Counted from the stretch's first letter, positions 1 through 10,141 are shown. The stretch is 64,000 nucleotides of DNA from Tepidimonas aquatica (GCF_007556585.1 NZ_VJNA01000001.1:62001-126000); one strand, 5' to 3'. Notes: a model not told the origin generated them from the sequence alone. Translations and numbers: made by a program.

Positions 1-424
1 CCCGCGGCTGCAGGTCATCGTGGGTGACGCCGCGCACTGGGTGCACCACGGTCCGTGGCAGGGCGCCGTCGACGCCCTCAGCGTCGACCTGTACGACCAC
101 GAAGCCGCCGCGCCCGTGTTGGACAGCGCCGACTTTTACGCGGCCTGCCGCGCACTGCTGACGCCCGATGGCTGCATGAGCGTCAACCTGTTTGGTCGCT
201 GCGCGAGCTTGGCGCGCTCGATGGCGACGCTGCAGCAGGCCTTTGGCGCCCAGGCCCTGTGGGTGTTCAAGCCCACGCGCGAGGGCAACACCGTGGTGCT
301 GGCGCAGCGCCAACCCCAACACCCGCCGCGCGAGGTGCTGCAGGCCCGCGCCGAAACCATCCGCGCGCGCTGGGGGCTGCCCGCCCCGCAGTGGTTGCGC
401 AGCTTGCGCCCCTGGTCGCCATGA
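1..424 (+). CDS. Spermidine synthase-like protein, C-terminal part (5' end outside window)
   Basis: The reading frame is open from the first bases of the window and reads PRLQVIVGDA, the usual strand and acidic loop of the polyamine aminopropyltransferase (SpeE-like) Rossmann fold, followed by DLYD and a helix ending in FYAACRALLTPDGCMSVNL. These are the C-terminal elements of the SAM-type methyltransferase fold in spermidine synthase-like proteins. The N-terminal half lies upstream of the window, so the start and true length are unknown. The stop codon TGA overlaps the ATG of the next gene (ATGA at 421-424), suggesting translational coupling with the EamA exporter. Whether it makes spermidine or is one of the many orphan SpeE-like proteins cannot be decided from this piece. 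Confidence 0.7.
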   Translation, partial: PRLQVIVGDAAHWVHHGPWQGAVDALSVDLYDHEAAAPVLDSADFYAACRALLTPDGCMSVNLFGRCASLARSMATLQQAFGAQALWVFKPTREGNTVVLAQRQPQHPPREVLQARAETIRARWGLPAPQWLRSLRPWSP

Positions 425-1368
425 GTTCCGTTCCGTCCAACGCCGCCACCCACGCCCCGGATGCGCATGCCCAGGCCCGCCAGCGCAGTGGCCTGCTGCT
501 GGCCGCGGCGGGGGCCGTGGCTTTCAGCGGCAAGGCCATCATCGTCAAGCTGGCCTACCGCCACGGGGTGGACGCGGTCACCCTGCTGATGTACCGCATG
601 CTGTTTGCGTTGCCGTTGTTTGCGGCGATGGCGTGGTGGAGCACGCGCCGTGCACACGGTGGCGTGCCGCTGACGTGGCGTGACCGGCTCGGTATCGTCT
701 GGCTGGGGTTCACGGGCTACTACGCGGCCAGCTTTCTGGACTTTTGGGGCTTGCAGTACATCAGCGCGAGCCTGGAGCGGTTGATCCTGTACCTCAACCC
801 GACGCTGGTGCTGCTGCTGGGGTGGCTGCTGCATGGCCGGCGGGTGACGGCGCGCCAGTGGGGCGCCGTCGCGCTGAGCTACGCCGGCGTGCTGCTGGTG
901 TTTGGGCACGAGGTGCGCTTCGACGGCCACGCCACCGTGGTGGGCAGCGCCCTGGTGCTGGCCAGCGCCGTCAGCTACGCGCTGTACCTGGTGCACAGCG
1001 GGCAGATGGTGGCGCGCGTGGGCGCGCTGCGGCTGGTGAGCCTGGCCACGGTGGTGGCGTGCGTGCTGTGCATCGCGCAGTTTGTGCTGTTGCGGCCGCT
1101 GCACGCCGCCGTGGTGCCGGCGCCGGTGCTGTGGCTGTCGGTGGCCAACGCGGTGTTGTGCACGGCCGCGCCGGTGGTGATGGTGATGCTGGCCATCGAG
1201 CGCATCGGCGCCGGTCTGACGGCCCAGACCGGCATGCTGGGGCCGCTGTCCACCCTGGCGCTGGGCGTGCTGCTCCTGGGCGAGCCGTTCAACGTGTGGA
1301 TCGTGGCCGGCACCGCCTTGGTGCTGGCCGGGGTGCTGTGGGTGAGCCGTGCCGGCTCCGGGCGCTAG
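421..1368 (+). CDS. EamA/DMT-family inner-membrane transporter
   Basis: A 315-residue protein with about ten hydrophobic helices and two EamA repeats, the architecture of drug/metabolite transporters. The first repeat begins at GAVAFSGKAIIVKLAYRHG and the second around residue 170 with SALVLASAVSYALYLVHSGQ. The ATG chosen at 421 overlaps the preceding stop codon (ATGA); longer in-frame starts would run through the upstream gene. The substrate cannot be predicted; members export amino acids, nucleosides or drugs. Two more EamA proteins occur in the window (2283-3230 and 49716-50666), but they differ in sequence and are not local duplicates. Confidence 0.85.
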   Translation: MSSVPSNAATHAPDAHAQARQRSGLLLAAAGAVAFSGKAIIVKLAYRHGVDAVTLLMYRMLFALPLFAAMAWWSTRRAHGGVPLTWRDRLGIVWLGFTGYYAASFLDFWGLQYISASLERLILYLNPTLVLLLGWLLHGRRVTARQWGAVALSYAGVLLVFGHEVRFDGHATVVGSALVLASAVSYALYLVHSGQMVARVGALRLVSLATVVACVLCIAQFVLLRPLHAAVVPAPVLWLSVANAVLCTAAPVVMVMLAIERIGAGLTAQTGMLGPLSTLALGVLLLGEPFNVWIVAGTALVLAGVLWVSRAGSGR

Positions 1369-1409
1369 CGGCGCGGTGGGGGGCGGCGGCAACGGAAAGG
1401 AGTGCAACG

Positions 1410-2216
1410 ATGGACTTGGGCATTGCCGGGCGTTGGGCGCTGGTGTGCGGCGCCAGCAAAGGCTTGGGGTGGGGCTGTGCGCGTGCGCTGGCGCGCGAAG
1501 GGGTTAACGTCGTCATGGCGGCGCGCGGCGAAGCGGCGCTGCAGGCTGCCGCCGACGCTTTGCGCGCCGAGCTGCCGGCGGGCGCGGCCACGCGCGTGCT
1601 GACCGTGGCCGCCGACGTCACCGCCGACGCCGGCCGCGCCGCGCTGTGGCGCGTGCCGGGCGGCCCGGGGCGCGACTTCGATATCGTCGTCACCAACGCC
1701 GGCGGCCCGCCGGCGGGCGACTTTCGGCAGTGGGGGCAGGCCGAGTGGATGCAAGCTTTGCAAGCCAACATGCTGGCCCCCATCGAGCTGATCAAAGCCA
1801 CCGTCGACGGCATGGCCGCGCGGGGGTTTGGCCGCATCGTCAACATCACCTCCAGCGCCGTCAAAGCGCCGATCGACATCCTGGGCCTGAGCAACGGCGC
1901 GCGCAGCGGGCTGACCGGCTTCGTGGCCGGCCTGGCGCGCAGCGGCCTGGCCGCCCGGGGCGTGACGATCAACAACCTGCTGCCAGGCAAATTCGACACC
2001 GACCGCCTGCGCGCCACGCTGCAGGCCGCGGCCGAGCGCAGCGGCCGCACGCTGGACGAGGTGCGCGCCGCGCAGCTGGCGCAGATCCCCGCGCGGCGCT
2101 TCGGTACGCCCGAGGAGTTCGGCGCCGTGTGCGCGTTCCTGTGCAGCGTGCAGGCCGGCTACCTCACCGGCCAGAACATCCTGCTCGACGGTGGCGCCTA
2201 CCCGGGGACGTTTTGA
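1410..2216 (+). CDS. SDR-family oxidoreductase lacking the usual Tyr-Lys pair
   Basis: A 268-residue short-chain dehydrogenase/reductase, often named 3-oxoacyl-ACP reductase-like. The cofactor motif GASKGLG is at residues 14-20, NAGG at 96-99, and the C-terminal signature YLTGQNILLDGG is present. A strong ribosome binding site (AAAGGAG, 1396-1402) fixes the ATG at 1410. At the active site Ser148/149 is kept, but the Tyr and Lys of the YxxxK motif are replaced: the region reads GLSNGARSGLTG, with Ser161/Asn162 and Arg165 at those places. A subfamily with this divergent site is widespread in proteobacteria and has no firmly known substrate. It follows the exporter by 41 bases and may be co-transcribed. 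Confidence 0.85.
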   Translation: MDLGIAGRWALVCGASKGLGWGCARALAREGVNVVMAARGEAALQAAADALRAELPAGAATRVLTVAADVTADAGRAALWRVPGGPGRDFDIVVTNAGGPPAGDFRQWGQAEWMQALQANMLAPIELIKATVDGMAARGFGRIVNITSSAVKAPIDILGLSNGARSGLTGFVAGLARSGLAARGVTINNLLPGKFDTDRLRATLQAAAERSGRTLDEVRAAQLAQIPARRFGTPEEFGAVCAFLCSVQAGYLTGQNILLDGGAYPGTF

Positions 2217-2282
2217 AGCTCACCTTCGGTGCGGCGCACGCCGCATGGCGCAAGCCGCCGCCGGCCACCATGCGCCGCACCG

Positions 2283-3230
2283 TCATGCGCGCCGCGCCGA
2301 CACGACGATGCCGGCGACGATCAACACGAACGCCACCGCGTGGTAAGCGCGCGGCGGCTCGCCCAGCAGCAGCGTGGACATCAGCGCCGTGAACAGCGGC
2401 GTGAGGTTGGTGAAAAAGCCCGCCACCGTGGGGCCGGCGCGCTGCACCCCCGCGCCCCAGGCGCGGTAGGCCAACACCGACGGCCCCACCGCCACGAACA
2501 GCACGATGGCCGCCAGCGGCCAGCTCCATGCGATGCGGGTCGGCATGTCCGCCGGCGCGGCCAGCGTCAGCCACGTCCATTCTCCCGCGGTCAACACACC
2601 CGCGGTCAGCAGGCCAAACACCGTTTGCGCCAGCAAAAACGCCGCCCAGTCGGCGCGCACGCGGGGGTCTTCGTCGTGGCGTGTCAGCAGCCAGCTGTAG
2701 CACGACCAGGTGAAGGCGGCGGCCAGCATCCAGGCGTCTCCGGGCACGAAGCGCAGTTGCATCAGGTTGGCCCATGAGCCCTGCGACAGCACCACCAGCA
2801 CGCCCGCCAGCGACAGCACCGCGCCACCCAACTGTGGGCGCTGCACCGGGGCGCCGAAGAACAGCCGCCCCACCAGCATCATCCACACCGGCATGCTGGA
2901 GGCCACCAGCGTCACGTTCAGCGGCGACGAGGTGTGCAGCGCCAGGTATTGCAGCATGTTGTAGCCGGCCACGGCCAGGCTGCCCAGCAGCAGGTAGCGG
3001 CGCCAGTCGTGCCAAACGGGGCTGCTGCGGCGCAGGATCCAGCCGCCCAGCGGCACCAGCAACAACGCCGCCAGCACCCAACGCAGCAGGTTGAACGTGA
3101 TGGGTGGGATCCACGGGGCGGCCACGCGGCCGACGATGGCGTTGCCTGCCCACAGCAACGGTGGCAGGGTCAGCAGCGCGATCGTGGACAGTGTCAGGGC
3201 CGGGTGACGGGGGACGGACGGGGACGGCAT
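2283..3230 (-). CDS. EamA/DMT-family inner-membrane transporter
   Basis: A 315-residue ten-helix protein with two EamA repeats: the first starts at LPPLLWAGNAIVGR near residue 20, the second at GDAWMLAAAFTWSCYSWLL in the middle. The C-terminal HAVAFVLIVAGIVVSAR is typical of the family. I place the start at the ATG at 3230. A GTG at 3272 would add 14 residues without hydrophobic character. Eight bases upstream of the ATG lies TACAGT (3244-3239 on the minus strand), a possible -10 box, so the transcript may be leaderless. It converges on the SDR gene. Substrate unknown. Confidence 0.85.
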   Translation of the reverse strand: MPSPSVPRHPALTLSTIALLTLPPLLWAGNAIVGRVAAPWIPPITFNLLRWVLAALLLVPLGGWILRRSSPVWHDWRRYLLLGSLAVAGYNMLQYLALHTSSPLNVTLVASSMPVWMMLVGRLFFGAPVQRPQLGGAVLSLAGVLVVLSQGSWANLMQLRFVPGDAWMLAAAFTWSCYSWLLTRHDEDPRVRADWAAFLLAQTVFGLLTAGVLTAGEWTWLTLAAPADMPTRIAWSWPLAAIVLFVAVGPSVLAYRAWGAGVQRAGPTVAGFFTNLTPLFTALMSTLLLGEPPRAYHAVAFVLIVAGIVVSARRA

Positions 3231-3364
3231 GCGCCCGTACTGTAGCCGACCGTCGGCGACCCCGGGCGCCACGGGGGTGACAGCGCCCCGGTGGCGGCAA
3301 GCGCCGCCGATGTGGCACCATGCGCGCCCATCACCTTCAACGCGAACGCAAGGAGCATTTCACC

Positions 3365-4357
3365 ATGACCACCACCAGCCGTGCCGTGCTGATCGACGTC
3401 CCCGGCGGCCCCGAGGCCATGCGCCTGGCCGAGGTGCCCGTAGGAGAACCGGGGCCTGGTGAGGTGCGCATCCGCCACCATGCCATCGGCCTCAACTTCA
3501 TCGACGTGTACCACCGCACCGGGCTGTACCCGTTGCCCATGCCGGCCCGCTTGGGGATGGAGGGCGCGGGGGTGGTCGAAGCGGTGGGCCAGGGGGTGAC
3601 CCACCTGCAGGTGGGCGACCGTGTGGCCTACGCCGCCCAGCCGCCGGGCAGTTACTGCGACGTGCGCGTGATGCCGGCGATGAACGTGTGCCGCTTGCCC
3701 GACGCGATTGGGTTTGAGGAGGGCGCGGCGATGATGCTCAAGGGCCTGACGGCGCAGTACCTGCTCAAGCACTGCCGGCCGGTGGAGGGGTTGCAGGCCG
3801 GCGATTGGGTGCTGCTGCACGCCGCCGCCGGGGGCGTGGGGCTGATCGCCTGCCAATGGGCGCGCTCGTTGGGGCTGCGCGTGATCGGCACCGCCGGCAG
3901 TGACGACAAGTGCCGCTTGGCCGAAGCCCACGGTGCCGAGGTGTGCATCAACTACCGCACGCACAACTTTGTCGAGCGCGTCAAGGCCATCACCGGCGGG
4001 CAGGGCGTCAAGGTGGTGTACGACTCGGTGGGCAAGGACACCTGGGAGGGCTCGCTGGACTGCCTGCAGCCATTTGGGCTGATGGTGTCGTTTGGCAACG
4101 CCAGCGGCCCCGTGCCGCCGTTTGCCCCCGGCATTCTCGGGCCCAAGGGGTCGCTGTATGTGACGCGGCAAACGCTGTTCACGCACATTCGCTCGCGCGA
4201 GCGCACCCAGGCCATGGCGGACGATCTGTTCAGCGTGGTGACGTCGGGGCAGGTGCGCATCCACGTCGCGCAGCGCTTTGCGCTGGCCGACGTGCAGGCC
4301 GCGCATCGGGCGCTGGAGGCGCGCCAGACCATCGGCTCGACGATCCTGCTGCCGTGA
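3365..4357 (+). CDS. NADPH:quinone oxidoreductase, zinc-independent MDR family
   Basis: A 330-residue medium-chain dehydrogenase/reductase of the quinone oxidoreductase (QorA) group. It shows the N-terminal GroES-like domain (HHAIGLNFIDVYHRTGLYP, GMEGAGVVEAVG) and the nucleotide-binding motif AAAGGVG around residues 154-160. The cysteines and histidine that hold zinc in alcohol dehydrogenases are absent, as expected for quinone reductases. AAGGAG at about 3350 precedes the ATG at 3365, so the longer in-frame start at 3320 is unlikely. Expected to be a soluble enzyme that reduces quinones or other conjugated carbonyls with NADPH. It stands alone between oppositely oriented genes. Confidence 0.88.
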   Translation: MTTTSRAVLIDVPGGPEAMRLAEVPVGEPGPGEVRIRHHAIGLNFIDVYHRTGLYPLPMPARLGMEGAGVVEAVGQGVTHLQVGDRVAYAAQPPGSYCDVRVMPAMNVCRLPDAIGFEEGAAMMLKGLTAQYLLKHCRPVEGLQAGDWVLLHAAAGGVGLIACQWARSLGLRVIGTAGSDDKCRLAEAHGAEVCINYRTHNFVERVKAITGGQGVKVVYDSVGKDTWEGSLDCLQPFGLMVSFGNASGPVPPFAPGILGPKGSLYVTRQTLFTHIRSRERTQAMADDLFSVVTSGQVRIHVAQRFALADVQAAHRALEARQTIGSTILLP

Positions 4358-4367
4358 CCGGTGAGGG

Positions 4368-4820
4368 TCAGCGCGCGGCAGCGGTCGGGTCGGCAGCGGC
4401 GCTGACCGCCGCCGTGCGCTCGCACCAGTAGCTGAGCGCGTGCCCCCGCGTGGGTTCGCGCACCACCTGCAAACCCGTGAAGCCGTGGGGCGCTACGGTG
4501 GGGCTGCCGGGCAGGTAGTGCGCTTCGTGCAGCAGATAGGTCTGACCCTGCCAGCGCCCCAGTGTGCGCACGGTCACGCCGGCGCCGGGCGCGGGGGGTA
4601 GGCGGTTGACGATTTCCAGCGCGATGCTGGCCCCCTCCAGCAGGGGCTGCACGGGGTCGTCCGGGGCGCTGGGGGCCACGACGAACGAGCGCGCCGCCCC
4701 GGCCCAGGCCACGTGGCACTGCACCGGCTGCGCCGCCACCGGCATGATGGCCAACATCGCCACGCCCAGCGGCACCCACCAGCCCCATGCAGGGCACCAT
4801 GCATCGTTGCTGCGCACCAT
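4368..4820 (-). CDS. Unknown exported protein
   Basis: A 150-residue protein that I do not recognise. With the start at ATG 4820 it begins with a charged stretch and then a hydrophobic segment (VPLGVAMLAIMPVAAQ) that resembles a Sec signal peptide with a cleavage site after AxA. The mature part is mostly beta-prone, with cysteines in QCHVAW and YWCER that could form a disulfide in the periplasm. Its stop lies 10 bases from the convergent quinone oxidoreductase gene. It follows lspA on the same strand with about 97 bases between; the longer frame to 4949 would overlap lspA and is less likely. No function is inferred. Confidence 0.6.
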   Translation of the reverse strand: MVRSNDAWCPAWGWWVPLGVAMLAIMPVAAQPVQCHVAWAGAARSFVVAPSAPDDPVQPLLEGASIALEIVNRLPPAPGAGVTVRTLGRWQGQTYLLHEAHYLPGSPTVAPHGFTGLQVVREPTRGHALSYWCERTAAVSAAADPTAAAR

Positions 4821-4917
4821 GGCTTGGCATTCTACGCACACGCCGGCCTTTCCACCCAGCCCCGCGTGGGGCAGGCTGTGGCGTGTCCGCCACGCGCGTG
4901 GCGATGGCGGGTGCGTG

Positions 4918-5427
4918 TCAGCGGCTGCGCCGCACGCGCCGCAGCTCATCGACGATCAGGCCGATGGCCCCTGCGGTGATGGCCATGTCGGCCACGTTGA
5001 ACGAGGGGTAGTGCCCGCCGGCGAACAGGGGTGCCAGCCAACGGTGGTGAAAGTCCAACATGTCCACCACGTAGCCGTGCAGCGCGCGGTCGATCACGTT
5101 GCCCAGCGCGCCGCCCAGCAGGCACGCCAGCGAAAAGGCAAACAGCTTTTGTTGGTGGTGGGCGCGCAGCAGCCACAGGATGACGGCCACCGCCACGAGC
5201 CCGATGCCGAGGAACAGCCAGCGCTGCCACCCCCCCGCGCCGGCCAGGAAGGAAAACGCTGCGCCGGGGTTGTGCACCCGCACCAGGTTGAAAAAGCTGG
5301 TCACCGGCAGCACCTCGCCGGGGCGAAACAGCACCAGGATCAACCCCTTGGAGGCTTGGTCCAGCAGCACGATGACCGCCGCCAAGCCCAGCCATACCAG
5401 CATGCCGCGCGACGACGCCTTGGCCAT
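4918..5427 (-). CDS. lspA: Lipoprotein signal peptidase LspA
   Basis: A 169-residue four-helix inner-membrane aspartyl protease that cleaves the signal peptide from diacylglyceryl-prolipoproteins, the step after Lgt (lgt is also in this window, at 30723). The family blocks are clear: LDQASK at 22-27, [15 protein letters not shown] at 46-60, GNVIDR at 109-114, VVD with catalytic Asp122, and FNVAD with catalytic Asp147. The gene lies 9 bases after ileS on the same strand, the classic ileS-lspA operon order. Confidence 0.97.
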   Translation of the reverse strand: MAKASSRGMLVWLGLAAVIVLLDQASKGLILVLFRPGEVLPVTSFFNLVRVHNPGAAFSFLAGAGGWQRWLFLGIGLVAVAVILWLLRAHHQQKLFAFSLACLLGGALGNVIDRALHGYVVDMLDFHHRWLAPLFAGGHYPSFNVADMAITAGAIGLIVDELRRVRRSR

Positions 5428-5436
5428 GCGGCACCC

Positions 5437-8355
5437 TCAGGCGGCGTGGCGCGGTTCGCCCGCGCCGTACAGGTTGGCGGTGCAACGGCCACACAGGTGG
5501 GGGTGCGCCGGGTCGTGGCCGACGTCGGCGCGCCAGTGCCAGCAGCGCGCGCACTTGGCGTGCGGCGACGGCGTGACCTGCACCGCCAGCGCCGCCCCCG
5601 GCTGCAGCGTCAGCGCCGACACCAGGAAGACAAAGCGCGCGTCGTCACCCAGTGTGCTGAGCAGCGCGTGGTCTTCGGGCGGCAGCGTCAGCGTCACTTC
5701 GGCCTGCAGCGATGGACCGATGCGCCCGGCGCTGCGTTCGTCCTCGATGGCTTTGTTGACCGCGTCGCGCACCGCCAGAATGCGCTGCCACTTGGCCAGC
5801 AGCGCCTCGTCCGGCGTGGGCAAGGCCAGGTAGGTTTCGGTGAAGATCGACGGGGTGTGTCCGACCAAGGCCCAGGCCTCTTCGGCGGTGAACGACAAAA
5901 ACGGCGCGATCCAGCGCAGCATCGCGTGCGTGATCTGGTGCAGCGCCGTTTGCGCGCTGCGCCGCGCCAGGCTGTTGGGCGCGGTGGTGTAGAGCCGGTC
6001 CTTGAGCACGTCGAGGTAAAAGGCCCCCAGCTCCTCGGAGCAAAATACCTGCACCTTGGCCACCACCGGGTGGAATTCGTAGCGCTGGTAGTGCGCCAGG
6101 ATGTCGGCTTGCAGCTGCGCCGTGCGCGCCAGCGCCCAACGGTCGATTTCCAGCAACTGCGCCGCCGGCACGGCGTCGCGCGCAGCGTCGAAGTCGCTGA
6201 TGTTGGCCAGCAAAAAGCGCAGCGTGTTGCGCATGCGCCGGTAGGCGTCGACCACCCGCGCCAGGATGTTGTCGTCGATGCCCAGGTCACCCGCGTAATC
6301 GGTGGAGGCGACCCACAGCCGAATGATTTCGGCGCCCAGCTTGTCGCTGACCTCCTGCGGGGCCACGACGTTGCCCAGCGACTTGCTCATCTTGCGGCCC
6401 TGGCCGTCGACCGTGAAGCCATGGGTGAGCAGCGCGCGGTACGGCGCGCGGCCGTGCATTGCACACGCCGTCAGCAGCGACGAGTGGAACCAGCCGCGGT
6501 GCTGGTCGTGGCCTTCCAGGTACAGGTCGGCCTCGGGGCCGTCGTCGTGGCCGGCGCCGGCGTGGCTGCCCCTGAGCACCGTGTGGTGCGTGGTGCCGGA
6601 GTCAAACCACACCTCCAGGATGTCGGTGCTCTTGGTGTACTGCGCGGGGTCGGTGGGGTCGCCCAGACGTTGCAGGATGTCGGCCACCGTCAGTTTGCTC
6701 CACGCCTCGACACCGCCCGCTTCGACGACGTCGGCCGCCAGGTCGATGATCTCGGGCGTGCGCGGGTGCGGCTCGCCGCTGTCCACGTGCAGCAGGAAGG
6801 GCAGCGGCACGCCCCACGAGCGCTGGCGGCTGATGCACCAGTCGGGTCGGTGCGCGATCATGTCGCGCAGCCGCGCGCGGCCGCTTTCGGGGTAAAAGCC
6901 GGTTTGCTCGATGGCGTGCAGGGCCAGCTCGCGCAGCGTCTGCGGGGCGGGGTCGGTGGCGAAGATGCCGCGCGTGGCCTCGGTGGGCGCGTCCATGCGG
7001 ATGAACCACTGCGCTGCGGCGCGGTAGATCACCGGCGTTTTGTGGCGCCAGCAGTGCGGGTAGCTGTGCGTGATGGTTTGGGTGGCCAGCAGCCGGTCGG
7101 CGGCGCGCAACGTGTCGATGATCGCGGGCGTGGCCTGCCAGATCGACTGCCCGCCAAACAGCGGCAGGTCGGCTGCGTAGACGCCGTTGCCCTGCACCGG
7201 GTTGAGGATGTCGGCCGCGGCCAGCCCGTGCGCGGTGCACGAGTTGAAGTCCTCCACGCCGTAGGCGGGGGCGCTGTGCACGATGCCGGTGCCGTCGTCG
7301 GCGGTGGCGTAGTCGGCCAGGTACACCGGGCTCAAGCGGTCGTAGCCGGGGTGCACGTGCGCCAATGGGTGGCGGAAGTGGATGCGGTCCAGCACCCGGC
7401 CGGGTGCCACCGCCAGCACCTGGCCGCTCAAGCCGTAGCGCTGCAGGCAGGGCTCGACCAGCGCCTCGGCCAGCAGCAGCAGACCGCGCGGGGTGTCCAC
7501 CAGCGCGTACGGCAGCGCGGGGTTGACGTTGAGGGCTTGGTTGGCCGGGATGGTCCACGCGGTGGTGGTCCAGATGACAGCGTAGATCGGGCGCTGGGCC
7601 AGCGCGGCCAGGTCGGCGTGCGGCAGCGGCGAAGCCGCCGCAAACGCCTGCAACAGCCGCTCGGGCTCGGCGCACAAAAACGCCACGTCCAGCGTCTGGC
7701 TGGCTTTGTCGGCGTACTCGATCTCGAACTCCGCCAGCGACGAGCCGCAGTCGAAGCACCAATACACCGGCTTCAAGCCACGGTACACGAAGCCCCGCTG
7801 CATCACGCGTTTGAAGGCGCGCAGCTCCTCGGCCTCGTTTTTGAAGTCCATCGTGCGGTACGGGTGCTCCCAGTCGCCCAGCACGCCCAGCCGCTTGAAG
7901 TCGGCCATCTGCAGCGCGATTTGCTCGCTGGCAAAGGCGCGCGCTTTGGCCTGCATGTCGTCGCGGCTCAGGCCGCGGCCGTACAGCTTTTCGATGGCGT
8001 TTTCGATCGGCAGGCCGTGGCAGTCCCAGCCCGGGATGTACTGCGCGTCAAAGCCAGCCAACTGGCGGGCTTTGACGATCATGTCTTTGAGCACCTTGTT
8101 GACGGCGTGCCCAATGTGGATGCGGCCGTTGGCGTAGGGCGGGCCGTCGTGCAGGATGAACTTGGGCGCGCCGCGGCGCGCGTCGCGCAGGCGCTGGTAC
8201 AAGCCCTGCTCCTCCCACTGACGCACCCAGCCTGGCTCGCGCTGCGGCAGGTTGCCCCGCATCGGAAACGGCGTCTGCGGCAGGTTCAGCGTGGCGCTGT
8301 AGTCGGGCAGGGACGCGTCGCGCGCGTCGGCGGCAGGGGTGCGGTCAGGCTTCAT
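5437..8355 (-). CDS. ileS: Isoleucyl-tRNA synthetase
   Basis: A 972-residue class Ia aminoacyl-tRNA synthetase that charges tRNA-Ile, with an editing domain against valine. HIGH is at residues 80-83 ([11 protein letters not shown]) and KMSKS at 655-659. The C-terminus has the zinc-binding motif CARCWHWR...CGRC typical of bacterial IleS. The start at ATG 8355 (MKPDR) gives the normal N-terminus [11 protein letters not shown]; an upstream in-frame start would run deep into ribF. The first bases overlap the ribF stop by 11 bases, so ribF, ileS and lspA form one leftward operon. Most of the long open frames on the opposite strand here are shadows of this gene. Confidence 0.98.
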   Translation of the reverse strand: MKPDRTPAADARDASLPDYSATLNLPQTPFPMRGNLPQREPGWVRQWEEQGLYQRLRDARRGAPKFILHDGPPYANGRIHIGHAVNKVLKDMIVKARQLAGFDAQYIPGWDCHGLPIENAIEKLYGRGLSRDDMQAKARAFASEQIALQMADFKRLGVLGDWEHPYRTMDFKNEAEELRAFKRVMQRGFVYRGLKPVYWCFDCGSSLAEFEIEYADKASQTLDVAFLCAEPERLLQAFAAASPLPHADLAALAQRPIYAVIWTTTAWTIPANQALNVNPALPYALVDTPRGLLLLAEALVEPCLQRYGLSGQVLAVAPGRVLDRIHFRHPLAHVHPGYDRLSPVYLADYATADDGTGIVHSAPAYGVEDFNSCTAHGLAAADILNPVQGNGVYAADLPLFGGQSIWQATPAIIDTLRAADRLLATQTITHSYPHCWRHKTPVIYRAAAQWFIRMDAPTEATRGIFATDPAPQTLRELALHAIEQTGFYPESGRARLRDMIAHRPDWCISRQRSWGVPLPFLLHVDSGEPHPRTPEIIDLAADVVEAGGVEAWSKLTVADILQRLGDPTDPAQYTKSTDILEVWFDSGTTHHTVLRGSHAGAGHDDGPEADLYLEGHDQHRGWFHSSLLTACAMHGRAPYRALLTHGFTVDGQGRKMSKSLGNVVAPQEVSDKLGAEIIRLWVASTDYAGDLGIDDNILARVVDAYRRMRNTLRFLLANISDFDAARDAVPAAQLLEIDRWALARTAQLQADILAHYQRYEFHPVVAKVQVFCSEELGAFYLDVLKDRLYTTAPNSLARRSAQTALHQITHAMLRWIAPFLSFTAEEAWALVGHTPSIFTETYLALPTPDEALLAKWQRILAVRDAVNKAIEDERSAGRIGPSLQAEVTLTLPPEDHALLSTLGDDARFVFLVSALTLQPGAALAVQVTPSPHAKCARCWHWRADVGHDPAHPHLCGRCTANLYGAGEPRHAA

Positions 8356-9412
8356 GGTGGGCGCTATGCAAGCCACGGGCGGCCCACCAGGCACGGGCGT
8401 CGGCGCAGTCCTGGGCAATGCCAGCCGCCAGGGCATCCAGGCTGGGGTAGCGGAGTTCGTCGTGCAGCTTGTGCAGCAGCTCGACGCGGATGATTCTACC
8501 GTAGGCCTCGCCGGGCACCGCCGCGTGCGCCAGCGCCGCCTGCACGCGTGCCGGCCACGTCAAACAGTGGGTCTCCAGCAGCACGCGGCCGCCGTTGACG
8601 TCGCGCGGGTCGAGCGACGGGCGCACGCCGAGGTTGGCCACCCCCGGCAGCGGCGCGGCGCCGGGGGTTGGGTCCAGGCCGTGCACCTGCACGACAAAAA
8701 TGCCGCTGGCCGCCGGCTTCCAGTGCGAAAAGCGCAGGTTGAGGGTGCGAAAGCCGTCGCCGCGTCCCGTGCCCGACTCGCCCAGCGCGCGCCCCAGCTT
8801 GCGCCCGTGCACCACGTGGCCGCTGATGGCGTAGGGCCGACCGAGCAACGCCGCCGCCGCATCCATGTCGCCGGCGGCCAGCGCCGCACGCACCGCCGAG
8901 CTGGACACACGCTGGCCGTGCACTTCGTAGCTGAGCATGCGCGCGACCTCGAAGCCGCGCGCGCCGCCGGCGGCGTCCAGCAGCGCGTAGTCACCGCGGC
9001 GCCCGGCGCCGAAGCGAAAGTCATCGCCCACCAGCACGTAGCGCACGCCCAGCGCGCCCACCAGCACGTCGTCGATGAACGCCTCGGCCGACAGCGCCGC
9101 CAGCCGCTCGTGGAACGGCAGGATGATGCACTCGTCGATGCCGCAGCGGCGCAGCTCCTCCAGCTTGTCGCGCAGCGTGGCGATGCGCGCCGGGGCCAGC
9201 GCCGGGTTGCGCGCCCGCGCGGCAAAAAAGTCGCGCGGGTGGGGCTCGAAGGTCAGCGCACACGCCGGCAGGCCGCGGTGACGCGCTTCGTTGAGCAGCA
9301 GCGCCAACATGGCCTGGTGCCCGCGGTGCACACCGTCGAAGTTGCCGATCGTCAGCGCCCGGGCGCGCGGGGGCTGGCGCAGCAGGTTGTGCAGGCCGAA
9401 TACGATGTTCAT
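8345..9412 (-). CDS. ribF: Bifunctional riboflavin kinase/FAD synthetase
   Basis: A 355-residue cytoplasmic enzyme that makes FMN from riboflavin and then FAD. The N-terminal adenylyltransferase domain shows [10 protein letters not shown] at residues 23-32. The C-terminal riboflavin kinase domain has HGRKLG and the T-x-N element (FRTLNL), but about a dozen extra residues ([12 protein letters not shown]) sit between them compared with the usual GRxLGFPTAN; I recall this insertion from related Burkholderiales, so it need not be damaging. It overlaps ileS by 11 bases in the order ribF-ileS-lspA. Start at ATG 9412. Confidence 0.95.
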   Translation of the reverse strand: MNIVFGLHNLLRQPPRARALTIGNFDGVHRGHQAMLALLLNEARHRGLPACALTFEPHPRDFFAARARNPALAPARIATLRDKLEELRRCGIDECIILPFHERLAALSAEAFIDDVLVGALGVRYVLVGDDFRFGAGRRGDYALLDAAGGARGFEVARMLSYEVHGQRVSSSAVRAALAAGDMDAAAALLGRPYAISGHVVHGRKLGRALGESGTGRGDGFRTLNLRFSHWKPAASGIFVVQVHGLDPTPGAAPLPGVANLGVRPSLDPRDVNGGRVLLETHCLTWPARVQAALAHAAVPGEAYGRIIRVELLHKLHDELRYPSLDALAAGIAQDCADARAWWAARGLHSAHHEA

Positions 9413-9472
9413 GCGGGTGTTGCGCCGAGGTCACACACGGGTCATCAAAGGGCGCTACTATGACACACTGCC

Positions 9473-10030
9473 ATGAGGGTGCTCAAACTCACCGCGCACG
9501 GTTTGCCGCAAGCGTGGCTGACGCTGCAGGAAGCCGTGCTGCACTACGCCGCAGGCGACGTGCGCTGGGTCGCCGGGGGGCGCATCGCCGTCTTTCGCGG
9601 TGGCATCAACGCCCGCACCGGGCGGCAGTCGCGCGTCGAGGTGCATTCGATCATCGGCACGCGCGGGCACGCCGCCGTCAACCCCTTCGATATCGTGCCG
9701 AGCCTGACCAACGCCAAGCTGTTTGCGCGTGACCGCCAGCTCTGCGCGTACTGCGGCGGCCGCTTCGACGAAACGGAGCTGACGCGCGAGCACGTGGTGC
9801 CGCTGGCGCAAGGCGGGCGCGACCATTGGATGAACGTGGTGACGGCGTGCCGCGCCTGCAACCACCGCAAGGGCAACCGTACGCCCGAGCAGGCGCACAT
9901 GCCGTTGCTGTACGCACCGTACGTGCCCAGCCTGTGGGAAGACTTCATTCTGCGCAACCGGCGCATCCTGGCCGACCAGATGGAGTTTTTGATGGCGCAC
10001 CTGCCGCGGCATTCGCGCTTGCACGCGTGA
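9473..10030 (+). CDS. HNH endonuclease-family protein
   Basis: A 185-residue protein with a compact HNH fold of the zinc-stabilised type: CxxC at residues 91-94 (CAYC), EH at 106-107 (LTREHVVPLAQGG), Asn121, and the second CxxC at 126-129 followed by NHRKGN. The N-terminal 80 residues have no recognised domain. Proteins of this layout are common single genes in betaproteobacteria; their role in DNA or RNA cutting is unproven. It is not next to restriction or phage genes, so a defence role is not supported. TACTAT at 9456-9461 lies 11 bases before the ATG with no clear ribosome binding site, hinting at a very short or absent leader. Confidence 0.85.
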   Translation: MRVLKLTAHGLPQAWLTLQEAVLHYAAGDVRWVAGGRIAVFRGGINARTGRQSRVEVHSIIGTRGHAAVNPFDIVPSLTNAKLFARDRQLCAYCGGRFDETELTREHVVPLAQGGRDHWMNVVTACRACNHRKGNRTPEQAHMPLLYAPYVPSLWEDFILRNRRILADQMEFLMAHLPRHSRLHA

Positions 10031-10141
10031 TGGTGTGTGGCGCGGCGGCCACAGGGCGGGGGCGGGCGGTGACGATCGTGGCCCAGGCCGTGCGCCGTGG
10101 CGTTATGATGGCCCAACATCCACCACGAGCAGTGGGCGCCC

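Noticed and set aside
4564-8493. A 1309-codon open frame on the plus strand
   Set aside because: It lies opposite lspA and ileS, has the Arg-, Gln- and Val-rich composition of a mirror frame in GC-rich DNA, and shows no known domain.
9473-10030. The HNH protein as part of a defence or mobile system
   Set aside because: No methyltransferase, phage or toxin gene adjoins it; it sits between ribF and an unrelated membrane protein, as a housekeeping single gene.
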